A DNA stretch of 64,000 nucleotides from assembly GCF_910592395.1 (NCBI RefSeq), contig NC_088322.1, positions 2,354,001-2,418,000 on the forward strand, in the 5' to 3' direction. The translations under genes and the position numbers were made by a program. The notes below the pieces were generated by a model that had not been told where the DNA came from, searched no databases, and worked only from the letters and a program-made list of their open reading frames with translations. Of this stretch, positions 1 to 10,207 are shown piece by piece. Positions within the stretch are counted from its first letter, which is position 1, and every line of letters begins with the position of its first letter. The DNA comes from Lineus longissimus (Eukaryota; Nemertea; Pilidiophora; Heteronemertea; Lineidae).

Positions 1-168
1 TTACTAAACTTCAAATCACAGTCCCGCTCCCAACTTGGGATTTCAGGGTCACAATCAACCTGAAACATACAAACAACATACCTGTGGAAAGAGCCTCCGA
101 TCCCCAACCCACGTGAGAAAAAGGAATCCCACTAGGGAATTAGTCTCCCCGGGTTGAGAACCGAAAGC

Positions 169-1308
169 CTAGATGTTAGCTTTTTCTTTTGCTGCTTTCA
201 TTTTTTCACAGTTCTTAATAAAATGTTGACTGGAGCCGCAAAAGTAACAGGGCATACTACTATTGTTGCTATTCATATTGAACCTCGCCCCTCTTCCCCC
301 TCTTCCTCCCCTCCAAGATCTAGAGCCCTGAAACCCGAACTGGTAAGGAGAGCCCCATGGAAAAGGGGAAGGAATACCTTCAAAATGGGGAGGGTAGAGA
401 TTAGCCAAAGGGGAAGCCGCGCGCTTGTTAAAATTTGCTTGGCCATTGTCGCTGGATCTTTCCCCCTTTGAAGCCACTTTTCCATTTTTTACACATTTTG
501 ACAATGCTTTAGCTACAATATCACACGCAGCCCCTCCCAAAACTGAGAGGGCGAATGAAGAAATGTCAACTGAACCCTGATTGTATTTAGCTTGACGCGC
601 TAATTCTTGGAAAACACTTGCGTTGTCATCGTTGCATGTGGAAGCTATGGAACTCAGTTCATCCAAATAAACCAGCAACAAAGATTCGTTTGGATTCTTC
701 TGTGTCGCCACCGACCTCACCTTTTCTTTTGCTATGCGTAGGGCCTCACATGGTTTTGATTGGTTTGCCTCATTCTTTTGTTTTACGCTGGTTTCTTCGA
801 GACGCTGCTTTTTCGCCGGTGGAGGAGTGTCGGAAGTTCCATCGTCGGAGCCGGAAGGTTCCGCTAGAACTTGGCCTTTCGGCTGTCCAAACTCGTTGGC
901 CATTACTATGGCAAAGAGCGTCAACAGCTTTAAAGAGCTGGGGTCCTCATCCACTCTTGCCATATCTAAAATCTCGGATGCATTTTCCCCGGTGAGGTGG
1001 TGGAACTTGCTTTTCAGTTCTTCTGGTGTCAGCAGACCAACGCTTGATTTAGTATCGTACCGTGCGTACTCTTTAGGTGAGAAAGGGTTGTCCATCATTT
1101 TTCTTACCAGTGGTAAGATGTTGACTCCAAGTGTCCCCAAAATCAAATGTCCTGCATAAGGCACACCCTTCTTTCTATAAAGGTAGTGAAACATGAGGAC
1201 TAAGCTCGGGAATTTAATAGTGTTATGAAAAGAAAGCGATCCTACGATCCAAGAAAGCCTAATCTGCCCATTGCAGGCCTTTTGCACGCATGAGTACCCA
1301 TCCGCCAT
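169..1308 (-). CDS. CCHC zinc-knuckle, RGG-rich gag-like protein
   Basis: A single open frame of 379 codons from an ATG at 1308. That start has a good animal initiation context (CAAGATGGCGG), so I prefer it to the frame opening three codons earlier. The N-terminal third contains a hydrophobic stretch followed by an LTPEEL segment. The middle is charged and lysine-rich and includes a PPPAKKQR basic cluster that could be a nuclear signal. The C-terminal part has an arginine-glycine tract (RGGRGGRGARF) and one retroviral-type zinc knuckle, CYFCGSSQHFIKNC (C-x2-C-x4-H-x4-C), close to the end. RGG plus CCHC suggests RNA binding, as in Gag proteins of retroelements such as DIRS-like elements. No reverse transcriptase is visible beside it, so it may be a solitary gag, a domesticated gene or the edge of an element cut by the window. 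The family assignment is inference. Confidence 0.5.
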   Translation of the reverse strand: MADGYSCVQKACNGQIRLSWIVGSLSFHNTIKFPSLVLMFHYLYRKKGVPYAGHLILGTLGVNILPLVRKMMDNPFSPKEYARYDTKSSVGLLTPEELKSKFHHLTGENASEILDMARVDEDPSSLKLLTLFAIVMANEFGQPKGQVLAEPSGSDDGTSDTPPPAKKQRLEETSVKQKNEANQSKPCEALRIAKEKVRSVATQKNPNESLLLVYLDELSSIASTCNDDNASVFQELARQAKYNQGSVDISSFALSVLGGAACDIVAKALSKCVKNGKVASKGERSSDNGQANFNKRAASPLANLYPPHFEGIPSPFPWGSPYQFGFQGSRSWRGGRGGRGARFNMNSNNSSMPCYFCGSSQHFIKNCEKMKAAKEKANI

Positions 1309-2117
1309 CTTGCACAATAACGCGTATTAAACTACAACCACCAACGCTGTTCCGCGCCAATAATTCCACAGAACTGCCTGCACTTTCTATTTTGCCCCGG
1401 TAAAATGAAATAGGCCCTTGCAGCCCGGATATAAAATAACCACCCAAATCATGCAACATCTAGAGGTCGACAATACCCTACACAGCAGATGAAGAGCAAA
1501 AATTATGGGCATCAGTTTACCAGGACTAGACCCCTTATGTTTTGGTCCACCCAGGGTGTAAACAAACTCACGGGCAATAAAAGCCCACATGGGTGAACAT
1601 GGTGAAGTCTTATGCCTATTGTTCTCAGGTAGAAAACCAAAAATATCTGGAAAACAGATCGACGACACCCACTTTTTCCTCATGAGTTCAGTTAAAAAAA
1701 TCATTCTAGCAATATACACATAGTAGGGCCTACCTGCCACGTTTCGATAGATGTTTCACACTATAAGACCAACAGGGCAAACGTGCATACAACTAACTAT
1801 ACAAAACATTATGCATAGCATAGACCGACTAGCCCTAGGCACAACACATGTCCCGCAATATCTGAGTTTGAGGCCCACCAACCTCCAAAAATTGGCCCTT
1901 CTGCCAATTAAAATGGCCTCTCACGCCATCAACTATCAAACGGCCCAACAATGCCCAAGAAATGTGGCCCCTCTCGCCAAAAGAAAATAAATACTTTACC
2001 TAAAAATCGGGAAAATAATGAACCGGAGACGAAACCGGGGACGTGGCTTACACGGCGGCGTCTAAGATCGAAATGGCCGAGAGAAATGTATTCTCGCGAG
2101 ATCTCGCTTAGGGTGAA
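1309..2117. other. Intergenic stretch, no gene recognised
   Basis: Only short frames without recognisable motifs occur here. It separates the CCHC gene from the truncated Polinton. The 5' junction of the Polinton fragment lies near 2118, where integrase similarity begins abruptly. Confidence 0.5.
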
Positions 2118-2721
2118 ACTATTTTCCGTCTACAGTCATCCCAAAGCGGCCCTAGTGGAGAGATTCAATCGAACGTTGAAAGACAGAATGTTTCGTTTGT
2201 TCACGCAACGCAATACACACCGATGGTTGGAGGCTCTGCCCGATTTGCTGGCTGCTTACAATGCAAGCGTTCACAGAGTAATCGGTATGAAACCCAAGGA
2301 TGTGAAGATTAAACACGAAGAGTATTTATGGGACAAACTGTACGGAAAGGAATTTCCGAAAAAAGCCAATTTTCGTTTCCAAATCGGGGACGTAGTTCGT
2401 ATCGCTCGAATTCCCACCAGCCTGTTTGAGAAAGGATCGACTGCCAAATGGACAGAAGAGAATTTTGTAGTCGCACATCGCAGAGCGACAGAGCCACCCA
2501 CCTATAAGCTGCATGACTTACAGCAAGAACTGATCAAAGGCTCGTTTTATGAACATCAGATGCAGAAAATTGAGATGCCAACGGATGAGCAAACCTATCA
2601 CGTCGATATTTTAAAACGCCGGAAACGCAAGGGAAAGCTCCAATTCTTCGTACACTACAGAGGCTGGCCGTCGAGTTTTGACGAATTGGTGGACAAAGGA
2701 CTAGTGACTTCCCTTACATAA
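2118..2721 (+). pseudogene. Polinton integrase, 3' part with chromodomain
   Basis: The frame continues upstream to 1951, but integrase similarity starts near 2118. It retains the segment with the third catalytic residue (glutamate in ALVERFNRTLK), the linker helix and SH3-like region (FQIGDVVRIAR) and a C-terminal chromodomain-like segment (YHVDILKRR to VHYRGW). The expected first two aspartates of the retroviral-type (rve) catalytic core are absent. The last residues diverge from the usual chromodomain end. It aligns by eye with residues 177-373 of the intact integrase at 27091. Read as a 5'-truncated and therefore catalytically dead integrase gene. Confidence 0.8.
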
Positions 2722-2857
2722 CAGAGGAGGGGTCACTCATCGACACGAAGGAAGGAGGCCTGAAGGCGGTGAGAGATTGCCAAGCCATCTTCGATCATCA
2801 TCAGAGCTTGCTCGCGTTTCATATTAATTTGACTGTGAAAGAAACTTATTGAGACGG

Positions 2858-3694
2858 ATGTCCACATCATCTCATCGTATACTGTTAAAAAAACCAGTCA
2901 CACGAGATGCCCTCTTTATCATGATGGAAGAAAGGCTAAGTTTCGACGGCAGAATTGCTTTGCCCTTTGGGGCCATAATTCAAGGGGCGCCCTTGAGCGG
3001 GAAAACAGAATTTACTATGCGCTTGATCGAAAATGCCAGTCGTATCTTCGATAGACCATTCGACTACATATATCTCTTCTATGGGCAGCGAAGTAAAACC
3101 GTGGCTGAAATTGAAAGTGACACGACGAGAAAGCGAATAATGCTAGTTCAAGGACTACCCGAAAATATGGACGATTACATTCACCCGCAACAGCACAACG
3201 GAGAGCACAAGTTCGGATTGCATATCTACGACGATTTAATGGAGGATGTCTCGAAGAGCAAAGCTATTTCCGATATGGCGACAAGAAAATGTCATCATAA
3301 TTCACTTTCCTGGATAATTCTGATGCAAAATATGTTCTACCAAGGCTCGGAACGCATTACTCTACAACGCTGCGCCCATATTTACGTGCTATTCCATAGT
3401 CCATTAGATAAATCTACAGCCCGTCATCTCGGCTCCAGGATTATGCCGGCCAACCAACGGCTTTTCATGGAAATCTATGAAAAGGCAACTTCAAAACCGA
3501 ACGGATATCTTTTCGTCGACGGCACTCAAAATAGTCCGGAGGAGATTCGCTTCAGGACAGACCTTTTCGGAGATATCAAAGAATATTTGTACCACGAAAA
3601 TTGTACAACAATAGTAAGCGAATTTGGCAAAAAAACCGCTAAGAACAATGTGATAGGCTTCGTTTGGATGCGGTGTGTGAGAAGACAACAATAA
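2858..3694 (+). CDS. FtsK/HerA-type genome packaging ATPase (element 1)
   Basis: A protein of 278 residues from the ATG at 2858. A P-loop is visible as GAPLSGKT at residues 43-50, and an acidic Walker B strand as LHIYDDLM. This is the A32-like packaging ATPase carried by Polintons, adintoviruses and other double-jelly-roll viruses, where it drives DNA into the capsid. A conserved WIILMQNMFYQG segment follows Walker B and fits the sensor region of these ATPases. The gene lies between the integrase remnant and the pX-like gene on the same strand. Apart from some divergence at the C-terminus the frame is intact. Confidence 0.8.
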   Translation: MSTSSHRILLKKPVTRDALFIMMEERLSFDGRIALPFGAIIQGAPLSGKTEFTMRLIENASRIFDRPFDYIYLFYGQRSKTVAEIESDTTRKRIMLVQGLPENMDDYIHPQQHNGEHKFGLHIYDDLMEDVSKSKAISDMATRKCHHNSLSWIILMQNMFYQGSERITLQRCAHIYVLFHSPLDKSTARHLGSRIMPANQRLFMEIYEKATSKPNGYLFVDGTQNSPEEIRFRTDLFGDIKEYLYHENCTTIVSEFGKKTAKNNVIGFVWMRCVRRQQ

Positions 3695-3756
3695 ACATTG
3701 AGTCAAAAGAGATCGTTTCGTGCAATTATATATTACCAGTGCCAGTATAGTTTAAG

Positions 3757-4251
3757 ATGCTACCAAATAATAGACACCTCATGGAGCAATTAATTCGGAG
3801 TAAACAGAAGGGGAGACGCAAAGGAACGGGGAGGAGACAGTCTTATAATAGGCAGAGGAATCTCCTTCGCGATTCCACTGCCGCCGATCATATCGATTTT
3901 TTATCGCTCTTGAGCAAAACTAGCAAAAAGAATCAAGCAAAACTCTTGGAAATCGCCAACGCGGGGCAAATGGGCGCTTTGCTCGAATGCATCCACAACG
4001 TGGGTAATAGAAATGTGAGCGGCATTTCAGCGGATAAGATCAGAAAATTGCAGAAACACAGCTCTATGGTACAGAAGCTCTTTCGCCCACGAACAAGCCT
4101 GCAACGACGCAAAGACATACTGGCGACCGAAGGCATCAAAGGAGGATTCTTGAGCGCCTTGATTCCACTGGCCGTTTCGGCGATTGGCATGCAGTTTGAT
4201 CGGTGGAATCGGCAAATAAGTCTTTCCTCCGTTTTCGAAGTAGAACTTTAG
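3757..4251 (+). CDS. Polinton pX-like small basic virion protein
   Basis: 164 residues. The N-terminal half is strongly basic (KQKGRRKGTGRRQ). A segment near residue 125 reads EGIKGGFLSALIPLAVSAIG, a short hydrophobic, glycine-led helix. A basic arm plus a KGGFL-hydrophobic motif recurs in Polinton elements and resembles adenovirus core peptide pX/mu in layout. A role in genome condensation or the virion interior is inferred from that comparison. It overlaps the frame of the following gene only if the latter began upstream; the likely ATG of the next gene is at 4260. Confidence 0.5.
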   Translation: MLPNNRHLMEQLIRSKQKGRRKGTGRRQSYNRQRNLLRDSTAADHIDFLSLLSKTSKKNQAKLLEIANAGQMGALLECIHNVGNRNVSGISADKIRKLQKHSSMVQKLFRPRTSLQRRKDILATEGIKGGFLSALIPLAVSAIGMQFDRWNRQISLSSVFEVEL

Positions 4252-4259
4252 CCAGCAAA

Positions 4260-5486
4260 ATGGCCAGATATTCAGGACAACAGGACAAAGGGGGATTCGA
4301 GGAATGTATCTTAATTCCGTTGGAAGTCTACAAGCGTCTTTGTGCGATGGTCGGTGCAGACATACCGACTAACAGTTACGATTCATCAACGACGAAAGCC
4401 TTTAACTCTATCAGCAACGAGGCAGCATATGACAAGGAGCAGGAGGAGGAGGAGCTTTCATCGGATCGACTGTTAGTGGCGAAAAAATATGCCAATCTAC
4501 CGGTCGATTTAAAAATGAAACTTTTCAGTCAGGGTCGAAGAAGAGAGACAAAAGCTTTATTCGATCACGTAGCGGATTACGGGGAAAAGAATGTACTCGA
4601 TCTGATCGCGCCCACTTTGAAATTACACCACCCCTTTATTAAGGACATTATGAAAAATTACGTAAGACGTCACCGTTCAACGATAGACTGGGATCCGTTC
4701 AGCTACGAATTAATAATCGAGGGAACAAAGTTACCCAATACAAATATCGTACGAAACATTGAATTCCTAATGAAGCCGGAGAGCATGAACTACGTTGTCC
4801 CGCCGGGGGCCACTGAATTGAGAGATGCCTTCTTGAAGATCGGAGTGCCGCCGGGATGGATAGCCTATACACCGGAAATGAAGAGACCGTCTACCATCAC
4901 ACCCCCACTACTATCAGAGAGAAAAAAACCGAAACTTGTCGCTGATGAGGACGGTTCCAAATTGACAACAATTCAGAGCGCTATTAGGAAGTCAAAATTG
5001 TTATCTCCACTCGCGGGGCGCACCTTGGAGGAGAGCATCAGCACAGAAGAAGGTGTCTTTTCGCCGTTGATGAAGGCGAAAAAAGCAGCCCAAAGGAAGG
5101 AAACATCGGTTTTGGGCTTGCCAATACCTCTATCTTTTGCCATGAGTCCACAAGAAAAAGCTACAAGTGCACCAAAATTGTTTAAGGATTCAGAAATACC
5201 GAAGCAACGACGCTCGTCACGTCTGAGTAAAACCAGGGAAAAAGCACTTATACTCGGGAGTAAAAAAACAACGCCTGTACAAACTGTGCCCAATTGGTCC
5301 CAAAACAAATCATGGAGTCCTCTATTGGAATCAACAGCTAGTCCGGACAAAAGTCATAAAGAAAAACGAAGAAGAAGAACAATCGGACCGCATAACCGAG
5401 TGGGAAATACGCACCTAGCTCTTAAAGGGTTTGTGAGGGGAAAATATCGTGTTTTTAAAAACAAGAAACAAACATTCACCCTGTAA
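4260..5486 (+). CDS. Conserved Polinton protein of unknown function
   Basis: 408 residues from the ATG at 4260. The frame opens 57 bases earlier on a non-ATG codon. The middle contains the WDPFSYELIIEG segment and, about 60 residues on, VPPGATELRDAFLKIGVPPGWIAY. I recognise this pair of motifs as recurrent in invertebrate Polinton genes, without a known activity. The C-terminal third is low-complexity, rich in K, S and P, with basic clusters. It lies between the pX-like and minor virion genes, so a structural or DNA-associated role is plausible but unproven. Confidence 0.55.
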   Translation: MARYSGQQDKGGFEECILIPLEVYKRLCAMVGADIPTNSYDSSTTKAFNSISNEAAYDKEQEEEELSSDRLLVAKKYANLPVDLKMKLFSQGRRRETKALFDHVADYGEKNVLDLIAPTLKLHHPFIKDIMKNYVRRHRSTIDWDPFSYELIIEGTKLPNTNIVRNIEFLMKPESMNYVVPPGATELRDAFLKIGVPPGWIAYTPEMKRPSTITPPLLSERKKPKLVADEDGSKLTTIQSAIRKSKLLSPLAGRTLEESISTEEGVFSPLMKAKKAAQRKETSVLGLPIPLSFAMSPQEKATSAPKLFKDSEIPKQRRSSRLSKTREKALILGSKKTTPVQTVPNWSQNKSWSPLLESTASPDKSHKEKRRRRTIGPHNRVGNTHLALKGFVRGKYRVFKNKKQTFTL

Positions 5487-5509
5487 AATCGTTCGAGGAC
5501 AAATTCATC

Positions 5510-6043
5510 ATGGTGCTGGTTCCTTACCGTCCGGGCTTAAACGCATATCGAAGACACTATCAGACGGGTTCTGGGCTTCCCGTTTTTCGAGGAGATAGCT
5601 TATACCAGCATGGGCATGGACTCGGAGGCATATTCAGCTCAATATTCAAAACAGTGGTTCCGATGCTGAAAAAAGTCGTGGTTCCTTCCATAAAAAAGGT
5701 AGCCGTAAGCGCTGGAAAGAGCCTCTTAAAATCGGGCGCTCAAGCGCTTTCGGACGTGGTGTCCGGTGAAAAAGATATCAAAACCGCCCTGAAGGAAAGG
5801 GGAAAAGAAAGCTTACACGAAATCGGACATAACGTTAAAAAACAAGTTGTTGGCGGGATCAAGCGTCATATCTTAGCGCCGGATAATACAGATGAAGAAA
5901 TTGGGCAGAGTTTAACGGCCAAAAGACACAAAAAACAAGGAAAAGCCCATGTGGGGGCCCAGGAGTCCCACGGAGGAAAAAGGAAGAGAAAATCGCGTAA
6001 AAACCGACGACAACAACAGGGAGGCAACATTTTCTTCAGCTAA
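5510..6043 (+). CDS. Polinton minor virion protein, pVI-like layout
   Basis: 177 residues. The N-terminus carries GSGLPVFRGDSLYQHGHGLGGIFSSIFKTVVPMLKK in its first 60 residues (positions about 20-55). This glycine-rich, amphipathic segment recurs at the start of Polinton and adintovirus minor capsid proteins. A lysine-rich central helix and a very basic C-terminus (KRKRKSRKNRRQQQ) follow. The glycine-rich start could contain cleavage sites for the adenain-like protease encoded at 7392. By analogy with adenovirus pVI it may be membrane-active or a capsid cement protein. The family link is by pattern, and the function is inference. Confidence 0.55.
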   Translation: MVLVPYRPGLNAYRRHYQTGSGLPVFRGDSLYQHGHGLGGIFSSIFKTVVPMLKKVVVPSIKKVAVSAGKSLLKSGAQALSDVVSGEKDIKTALKERGKESLHEIGHNVKKQVVGGIKRHILAPDNTDEEIGQSLTAKRHKKQGKAHVGAQESHGGKRKRKSRKNRRQQQGGNIFFS

Positions 6044-6058
6044 AATATAAGAGCTATC

Positions 6059-7399
6059 ATGTCGCTATTGGATACGGACTCTTGCGATTGCGGACGTAGC
6101 GAATTGGAACTCTTTGAAGTTAAGCCCACACAGACGAGTATAGAGGACAGTTCATTCAAAGAGTTCCATCCTATCACTTCCCTGGACAAGGGTGGTCCAA
6201 TTGAATTTAGGGTCAACGCCGCCGAAGACGAATATTTGAATTTGGGAGACAGCTTTTTGTATCTGAAATTCAGGATACTGGACAAAGATGGTGCAGTACT
6301 CACGACAGCGGACCCATTTCCCGATAAATCGCTGGTGTTTCCCATCAATTATTTTATCGGAAGCTATTTCAAACAAGTTGAGGTTTACGCCAATGGAAGA
6401 CAGGTAGGGGGGCACGATCAGATGTACGGCTATCGATCGTATCTCGAGTCCACCCTCTCGTTCTCGAAGGCAGCAAAAAGTGACCAGCTCCAAATTGGTG
6501 GATATTACAAGGACACAGCGAACCCCGATCTACAGGGTAATACCGTGAAAACAGGAACAAGTGCAAACAAAGGCGCCAATGCTCGCTTTAAGTTGACAAA
6601 AGGCAGTAAAACGGTAGAATGCCTGGGGCAGATTCACAACGAACTCTTTGCGCAGAAAAAATTAATTCTGAGTCAAGTAAAACTGACGGTAAGATTGGTG
6701 AGACAAGACCCCAGTTTTGTCTTAATGGCCAAGGATAACAACCAGGAGTACACGATTAGTTTGGAGGAAGCGATTTTGAAAATCAATATCAAAACTATTG
6801 CCGAACATGTTCGCCTTAGCCATGAGGAACGTCTTTTGCAAGGACCCGCCAAATATCCCGTAACATCGGTTCAAATGAAGTTTTATACACCTGGCGCCAA
6901 CCGTTCGGATTTGTCAGAAAATAACTTGTTACAGGGTCGTTTACCGGGAAGAATCGTCGTAGGATTGGTGGAGTCCGACGCTTTCAACGGAACGCTGGGC
7001 AAGAACCCGTTCAACTTTCAACACTTCAATGTGTCGAGTATTACGTTGCGACAAAACCGAACGCCAGTACCGTTTGAAACGATCAAACTCGATTACGGCA
7101 ACGATCAGTTCCTACCCGGTTACTTCACGGTATTACACGGAACTAACGTTTGGGGAACTGACCAGGGAATAGGTATAAACGCGAACGAGGATTATCCGAA
7201 AGGATACGCTCTCTACGTCTTCAACCTGTTAGCAGATGATTCAAACGGTTCCAATTTCAACTTGGTACGTGAAGGAAACATAAGTCTTGACATTCGTTTG
7301 AAAGAACCAGCCGATAAGAGTATAACTATTGTAGTTTATATGGAATTCGACGCTATTGTGGAAATTGACAACAATCGCACAGTCACCTTCAATGAATAA
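6059..7399 (+). CDS. Major capsid protein, F54H12.2-like double jelly-roll
   Basis: 446 residues. The start (SELELFEVKPTQTSIEDSSF, then GPIEFRVNAAEDEYLNLGDSFLYLKFRI) is the signature of the F54H12.2-like family of Polinton proteins. These have been predicted to fold as the double jelly-roll major capsid protein of adenovirus-like viruses. The length fits the family. The C-terminal portion has the expected beta-rich pattern ending in a strand around MEFDAIVEIDNNRTV. The stop codon overlaps the start of the protease gene (7392), suggesting a compact late-gene cluster. The frame has no break, so the capsid gene of this truncated element could still be translated. Confidence 0.85.
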   Translation: MSLLDTDSCDCGRSELELFEVKPTQTSIEDSSFKEFHPITSLDKGGPIEFRVNAAEDEYLNLGDSFLYLKFRILDKDGAVLTTADPFPDKSLVFPINYFIGSYFKQVEVYANGRQVGGHDQMYGYRSYLESTLSFSKAAKSDQLQIGGYYKDTANPDLQGNTVKTGTSANKGANARFKLTKGSKTVECLGQIHNELFAQKKLILSQVKLTVRLVRQDPSFVLMAKDNNQEYTISLEEAILKINIKTIAEHVRLSHEERLLQGPAKYPVTSVQMKFYTPGANRSDLSENNLLQGRLPGRIVVGLVESDAFNGTLGKNPFNFQHFNVSSITLRQNRTPVPFETIKLDYGNDQFLPGYFTVLHGTNVWGTDQGIGINANEDYPKGYALYVFNLLADDSNGSNFNLVREGNISLDIRLKEPADKSITIVVYMEFDAIVEIDNNRTVTFNE

Positions 7400-7931
7400 T
7401 AAGGAAATCGATCGTCTTCTTAAACGACATTTGGAAACACGAACAACCTTCGTTGAAGTTTGCGCGGCTGATACACTGCCGTTAGAGCCAAGAGACAGAA
7501 AACCATGTGCATACGTTGTGAATACGGACATCGCTTCCGGTCCAGGCAAACATTCGATTGGTTTTTACTTTTCTCCAAATCAAATACCCGAATATTATGA
7601 TCCGTACGGCTTTTTGCCAGCTGTATCAACATTCTACGATTTTCTAGGCACAAGAAAACATTACAGGCGAAATACACGCATGATTCAAAACCCACTCAGT
7701 ACAGTTTGTGGACAACACGTTATTTACTATATTTTCCAAAAATGTAGAAGCCACACCATGCGAGATATAGTGAACAGTTTTGATAAGAATCGTTCGAACG
7801 AAAACGATGAAATGATGAACAATTTTGTGACAAAAACATTTGCCGCTGATCATAAAGCAGTGTTCGATTCCAGTTTCCTCCATTTCCACATCGCAAAAAG
7901 CTTAAAAGAGATATTGTATGGGGCAGACTGA
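7392..7931 (+). CDS. Adenain-like cysteine protease (element 1)
   Basis: 179 residues from the ATG at 7392, which overlaps the capsid stop codon. A catalytic triad is visible: His54 (PGKHS), Asp70 (YYDPYG) and Cys106 (TVCGQH). This matches the His-Glu/Asp-Cys order of the adenovirus protease family (peptidase C5-like). In Polintons and adintoviruses the enzyme matures capsid proteins. It follows directly on the capsid gene, which supports a late structural cluster. No equivalent gene was found in the complete Polinton at 22681-41188. Confidence 0.85.
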   Translation: MNNKEIDRLLKRHLETRTTFVEVCAADTLPLEPRDRKPCAYVVNTDIASGPGKHSIGFYFSPNQIPEYYDPYGFLPAVSTFYDFLGTRKHYRRNTRMIQNPLSTVCGQHVIYYIFQKCRSHTMRDIVNSFDKNRSNENDEMMNNFVTKTFAADHKAVFDSSFLHFHIAKSLKEILYGAD

Positions 7932-9000
7932 CAGCATATATATAACAAGCGCATCATGTATCCATTAATAATGTGTGTCTCTTCTTGTAAAATGAATATT
8001 ATTTGTAGAACTTGTTGGCTGAATGCATGTAAAGACCATACGCGAGCAAGTATAGATTTTTAAATTGAGTATTTTTTTATTTTTTTTGACGAACTGATTA
8101 GCAATTTCCTAAAAAAATAAATTATTAACGAATTAGATAGTTGCACGCGTGTGGTTTTTAACGGTTTATTTAGAGCTCATCTGAAACCCCAATATAGGTT
8201 TCATTGCTTACTATGCAACTTATGTAAATGTCAAAAGAGTAAGACCGATGAAGAAAATGAAATGTTTCTTACCTTTACTGTTGTGAAGGATGCAGTCGAT
8301 CAGACGCTAAAATTGTCACGCTAAAGATCGGGAGATTGTTCCCGCAAAACATCGGAGCGTATTAGGAAAAAGCAACGCCGCTTCAGACATCCTTCATTGC
8401 TGCATTCTAGACTCAGAATAACAGTAGCTTCATCATCAGTTTCATTATGATGGTGCTTATTTAACACAAAAATATTGAATGCAAATATATACAGGCCATT
8501 GTATACTCTTATAGACCTTCATAAGAAAGGTATACTCTTGTATAACAAAGATCAATGGAAAATGCCGACCAACTTTATATTATAAGCATAGCCAACTTGA
8601 GACAACTATTTTCATGACGGGTGAGCTTCTCCCGAAAAACATAGCAAAATGCGCCATGTACGGCAGGCATCTTCCATTGAGTGTTGATTTTAGAATCGGA
8701 ATATATCAAACATTCTATAGGGCGTTGATAAAAATAAAACGCGCATACTCGAGCGGTGAACATGTACGTAGAATAAGATGTATTCCTCTATATAGTGAGT
8801 TAAGCAAACTCTCAGCCCGGGCACACATACAATGTACATGTGTTGTCGTCATCAAAAACCCAATCAGGGAAACAGAATAAAAATGCATAAGCATGTCTAA
8901 AACTGCATTTTTGTCACGAGGTCGGACGCGCCTGGGTCTTTAAGCATATAAAAATGTTATGCATGAAGAAAAATCTAACAAAACGATGTGAAAAGACTCT
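7932..9000. other. AT-rich non-coding stretch
   Basis: No gene is recognised. The right end of the truncated Polinton should lie here, but I see no terminal inverted repeat. Short frames in this stretch lack any motif. Confidence 0.5.
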
Positions 9001-9973
9001 CAGTCTCTATGCAGAGTCAATGACAAGGAATAACATCCTAGTTATAGCAACAGAATGCTTCAGTAGGCTATTTGCCCCGAACATACTTTCCCGATGGTGG
9101 ATCGGAGAGTTGTCCTGTCCTGCTCTTCCCGCGCTATACGAACCCGACCACCATGCGAGACGAAGAGGACATGTACAGACCTCGTTGCTTTGGAGCTAAA
9201 CGGACATTGAGGAGACGGCACCCCTAAAATGTGGCGACGAGTCGAGGCAATTCGCGTCATAATTTTAGCTAGGATGAGCAGTCTCTATGCAGAGTCAATG
9301 ACAAGGAATAACATCCTAGTTATAGCAACAGAATGCTTCAGTGGGCTATTTGCCCCGAACAGACTTTCCCGATGGTGGATCGGAGAGTTGTCCTGTCCTG
9401 CTCTTCCCGCGCTATACGAACCCGGCCACCATGCGAGACGAAGCTAGAGGACATGTACAGACCTCGTTGCTTTGGAGCTAAACGGACATTGAGGAGACGG
9501 CACCCCTAAAATGTGGCGACGAGTCGAGGCAATTCGTGTCATAATTTTAGCTAGGATGAGCAGTCTCTATGCAGAGTCAATGACAAGGATTGCCTAGACA
9601 CTGATAACATCCCAGTTATAGCAACAAAATGCTTCAGTAGGCTATTTGCCCCGAACAGACTTTCCCGATGGTGGATCGGAGTGTTGTCCTGTCCTGCTCT
9701 TCCCGCGCTATACGAACCCGGCCACCATGCGATACGAAGCTAGAGGACATGTACAGACCTCGTTGCTTTGGAGCTAAACGGACATTGAGGAGACGGGACC
9801 CCTAAAATGTGGCGACGAGTCGAGGCAATTCGCGTCATAATTTTAGCTAGGATGAGCAGTCTCTATGCATAGTCAATGACAAGGATTGCCTAGACACTGA
9901 TAACATCCCAGTTATAGCAACAGAATGCTTCAGTAGGCTACTTGCCCCGAACAGATTTCCCCGATGGTGGAGA
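9001..9973. repeat. Tandem array, 278-296 bp unit, about 3.4 copies
   Basis: Units begin with CAGTCTCTATGCAGAGTCAA at 9001, 9279, 9561 and 9857. The spacings are 278, 282 and 296 bp. The third unit gains a short insert (TTGCCTAGACACTGA) after GACAAGGA that the fourth also carries, so the last two units share a recent duplication. The fourth copy breaks off near 9973. The copies are very similar over most of their length. No open frame runs through the array, so this looks like a short satellite and not a gene repeat. Confidence 0.9.
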
Positions 9974-10207
9974 CCCTAATTGATCCACATTCTTCGCTCC
10001 GCTCGGCTTTTGACAGCAGCCCGTAAAACCTCAGGAGCAGCGCGAATAAGAGTGCACATTAATCTGTGCTCGTTGCGGCATCGGGCTGCTTGTACTCTGC
10101 TACGCGACGAATGCACTCCCGTGGACAGCGCAGACGGATAGCGCCGAATTTTTGAGCGCTTACACGAAGCGTACACGAAGCGCGGAAAAAAATCTTCAAG
10201 CACAATA

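Larger units (their letters stand above)
2118..7931 (+). mobile_element. Truncated Polinton/Maverick (element 1)
   Basis: A block of seven co-directional virus-like genes: integrase 3' end, packaging ATPase, pX-like protein, conserved Polinton protein, basic minor virion protein, double-jelly-roll capsid protein and adenain-like protease. The gene order and families are those of Polintons with F54H12.2-like capsid proteins. The integrase has lost its first two catalytic acidic residues. No family B polymerase, terminal repeat or target duplication is visible on either side, so this is an internal fragment about 5.8 kb long. The frames of the remaining genes are largely open, which points to a fairly recent insertion or to remaining constraint. 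It is a different lineage from the complete Polinton at 22681-41188, since the capsid families and gene order differ. Confidence 0.85.

Noticed and set aside
9001-9973. Regularly spaced repeats resembling a CRISPR-like array
   Set aside because: The repeated unit is the whole 280-296 bp, with no unique spacers, and the context is a eukaryotic genome.
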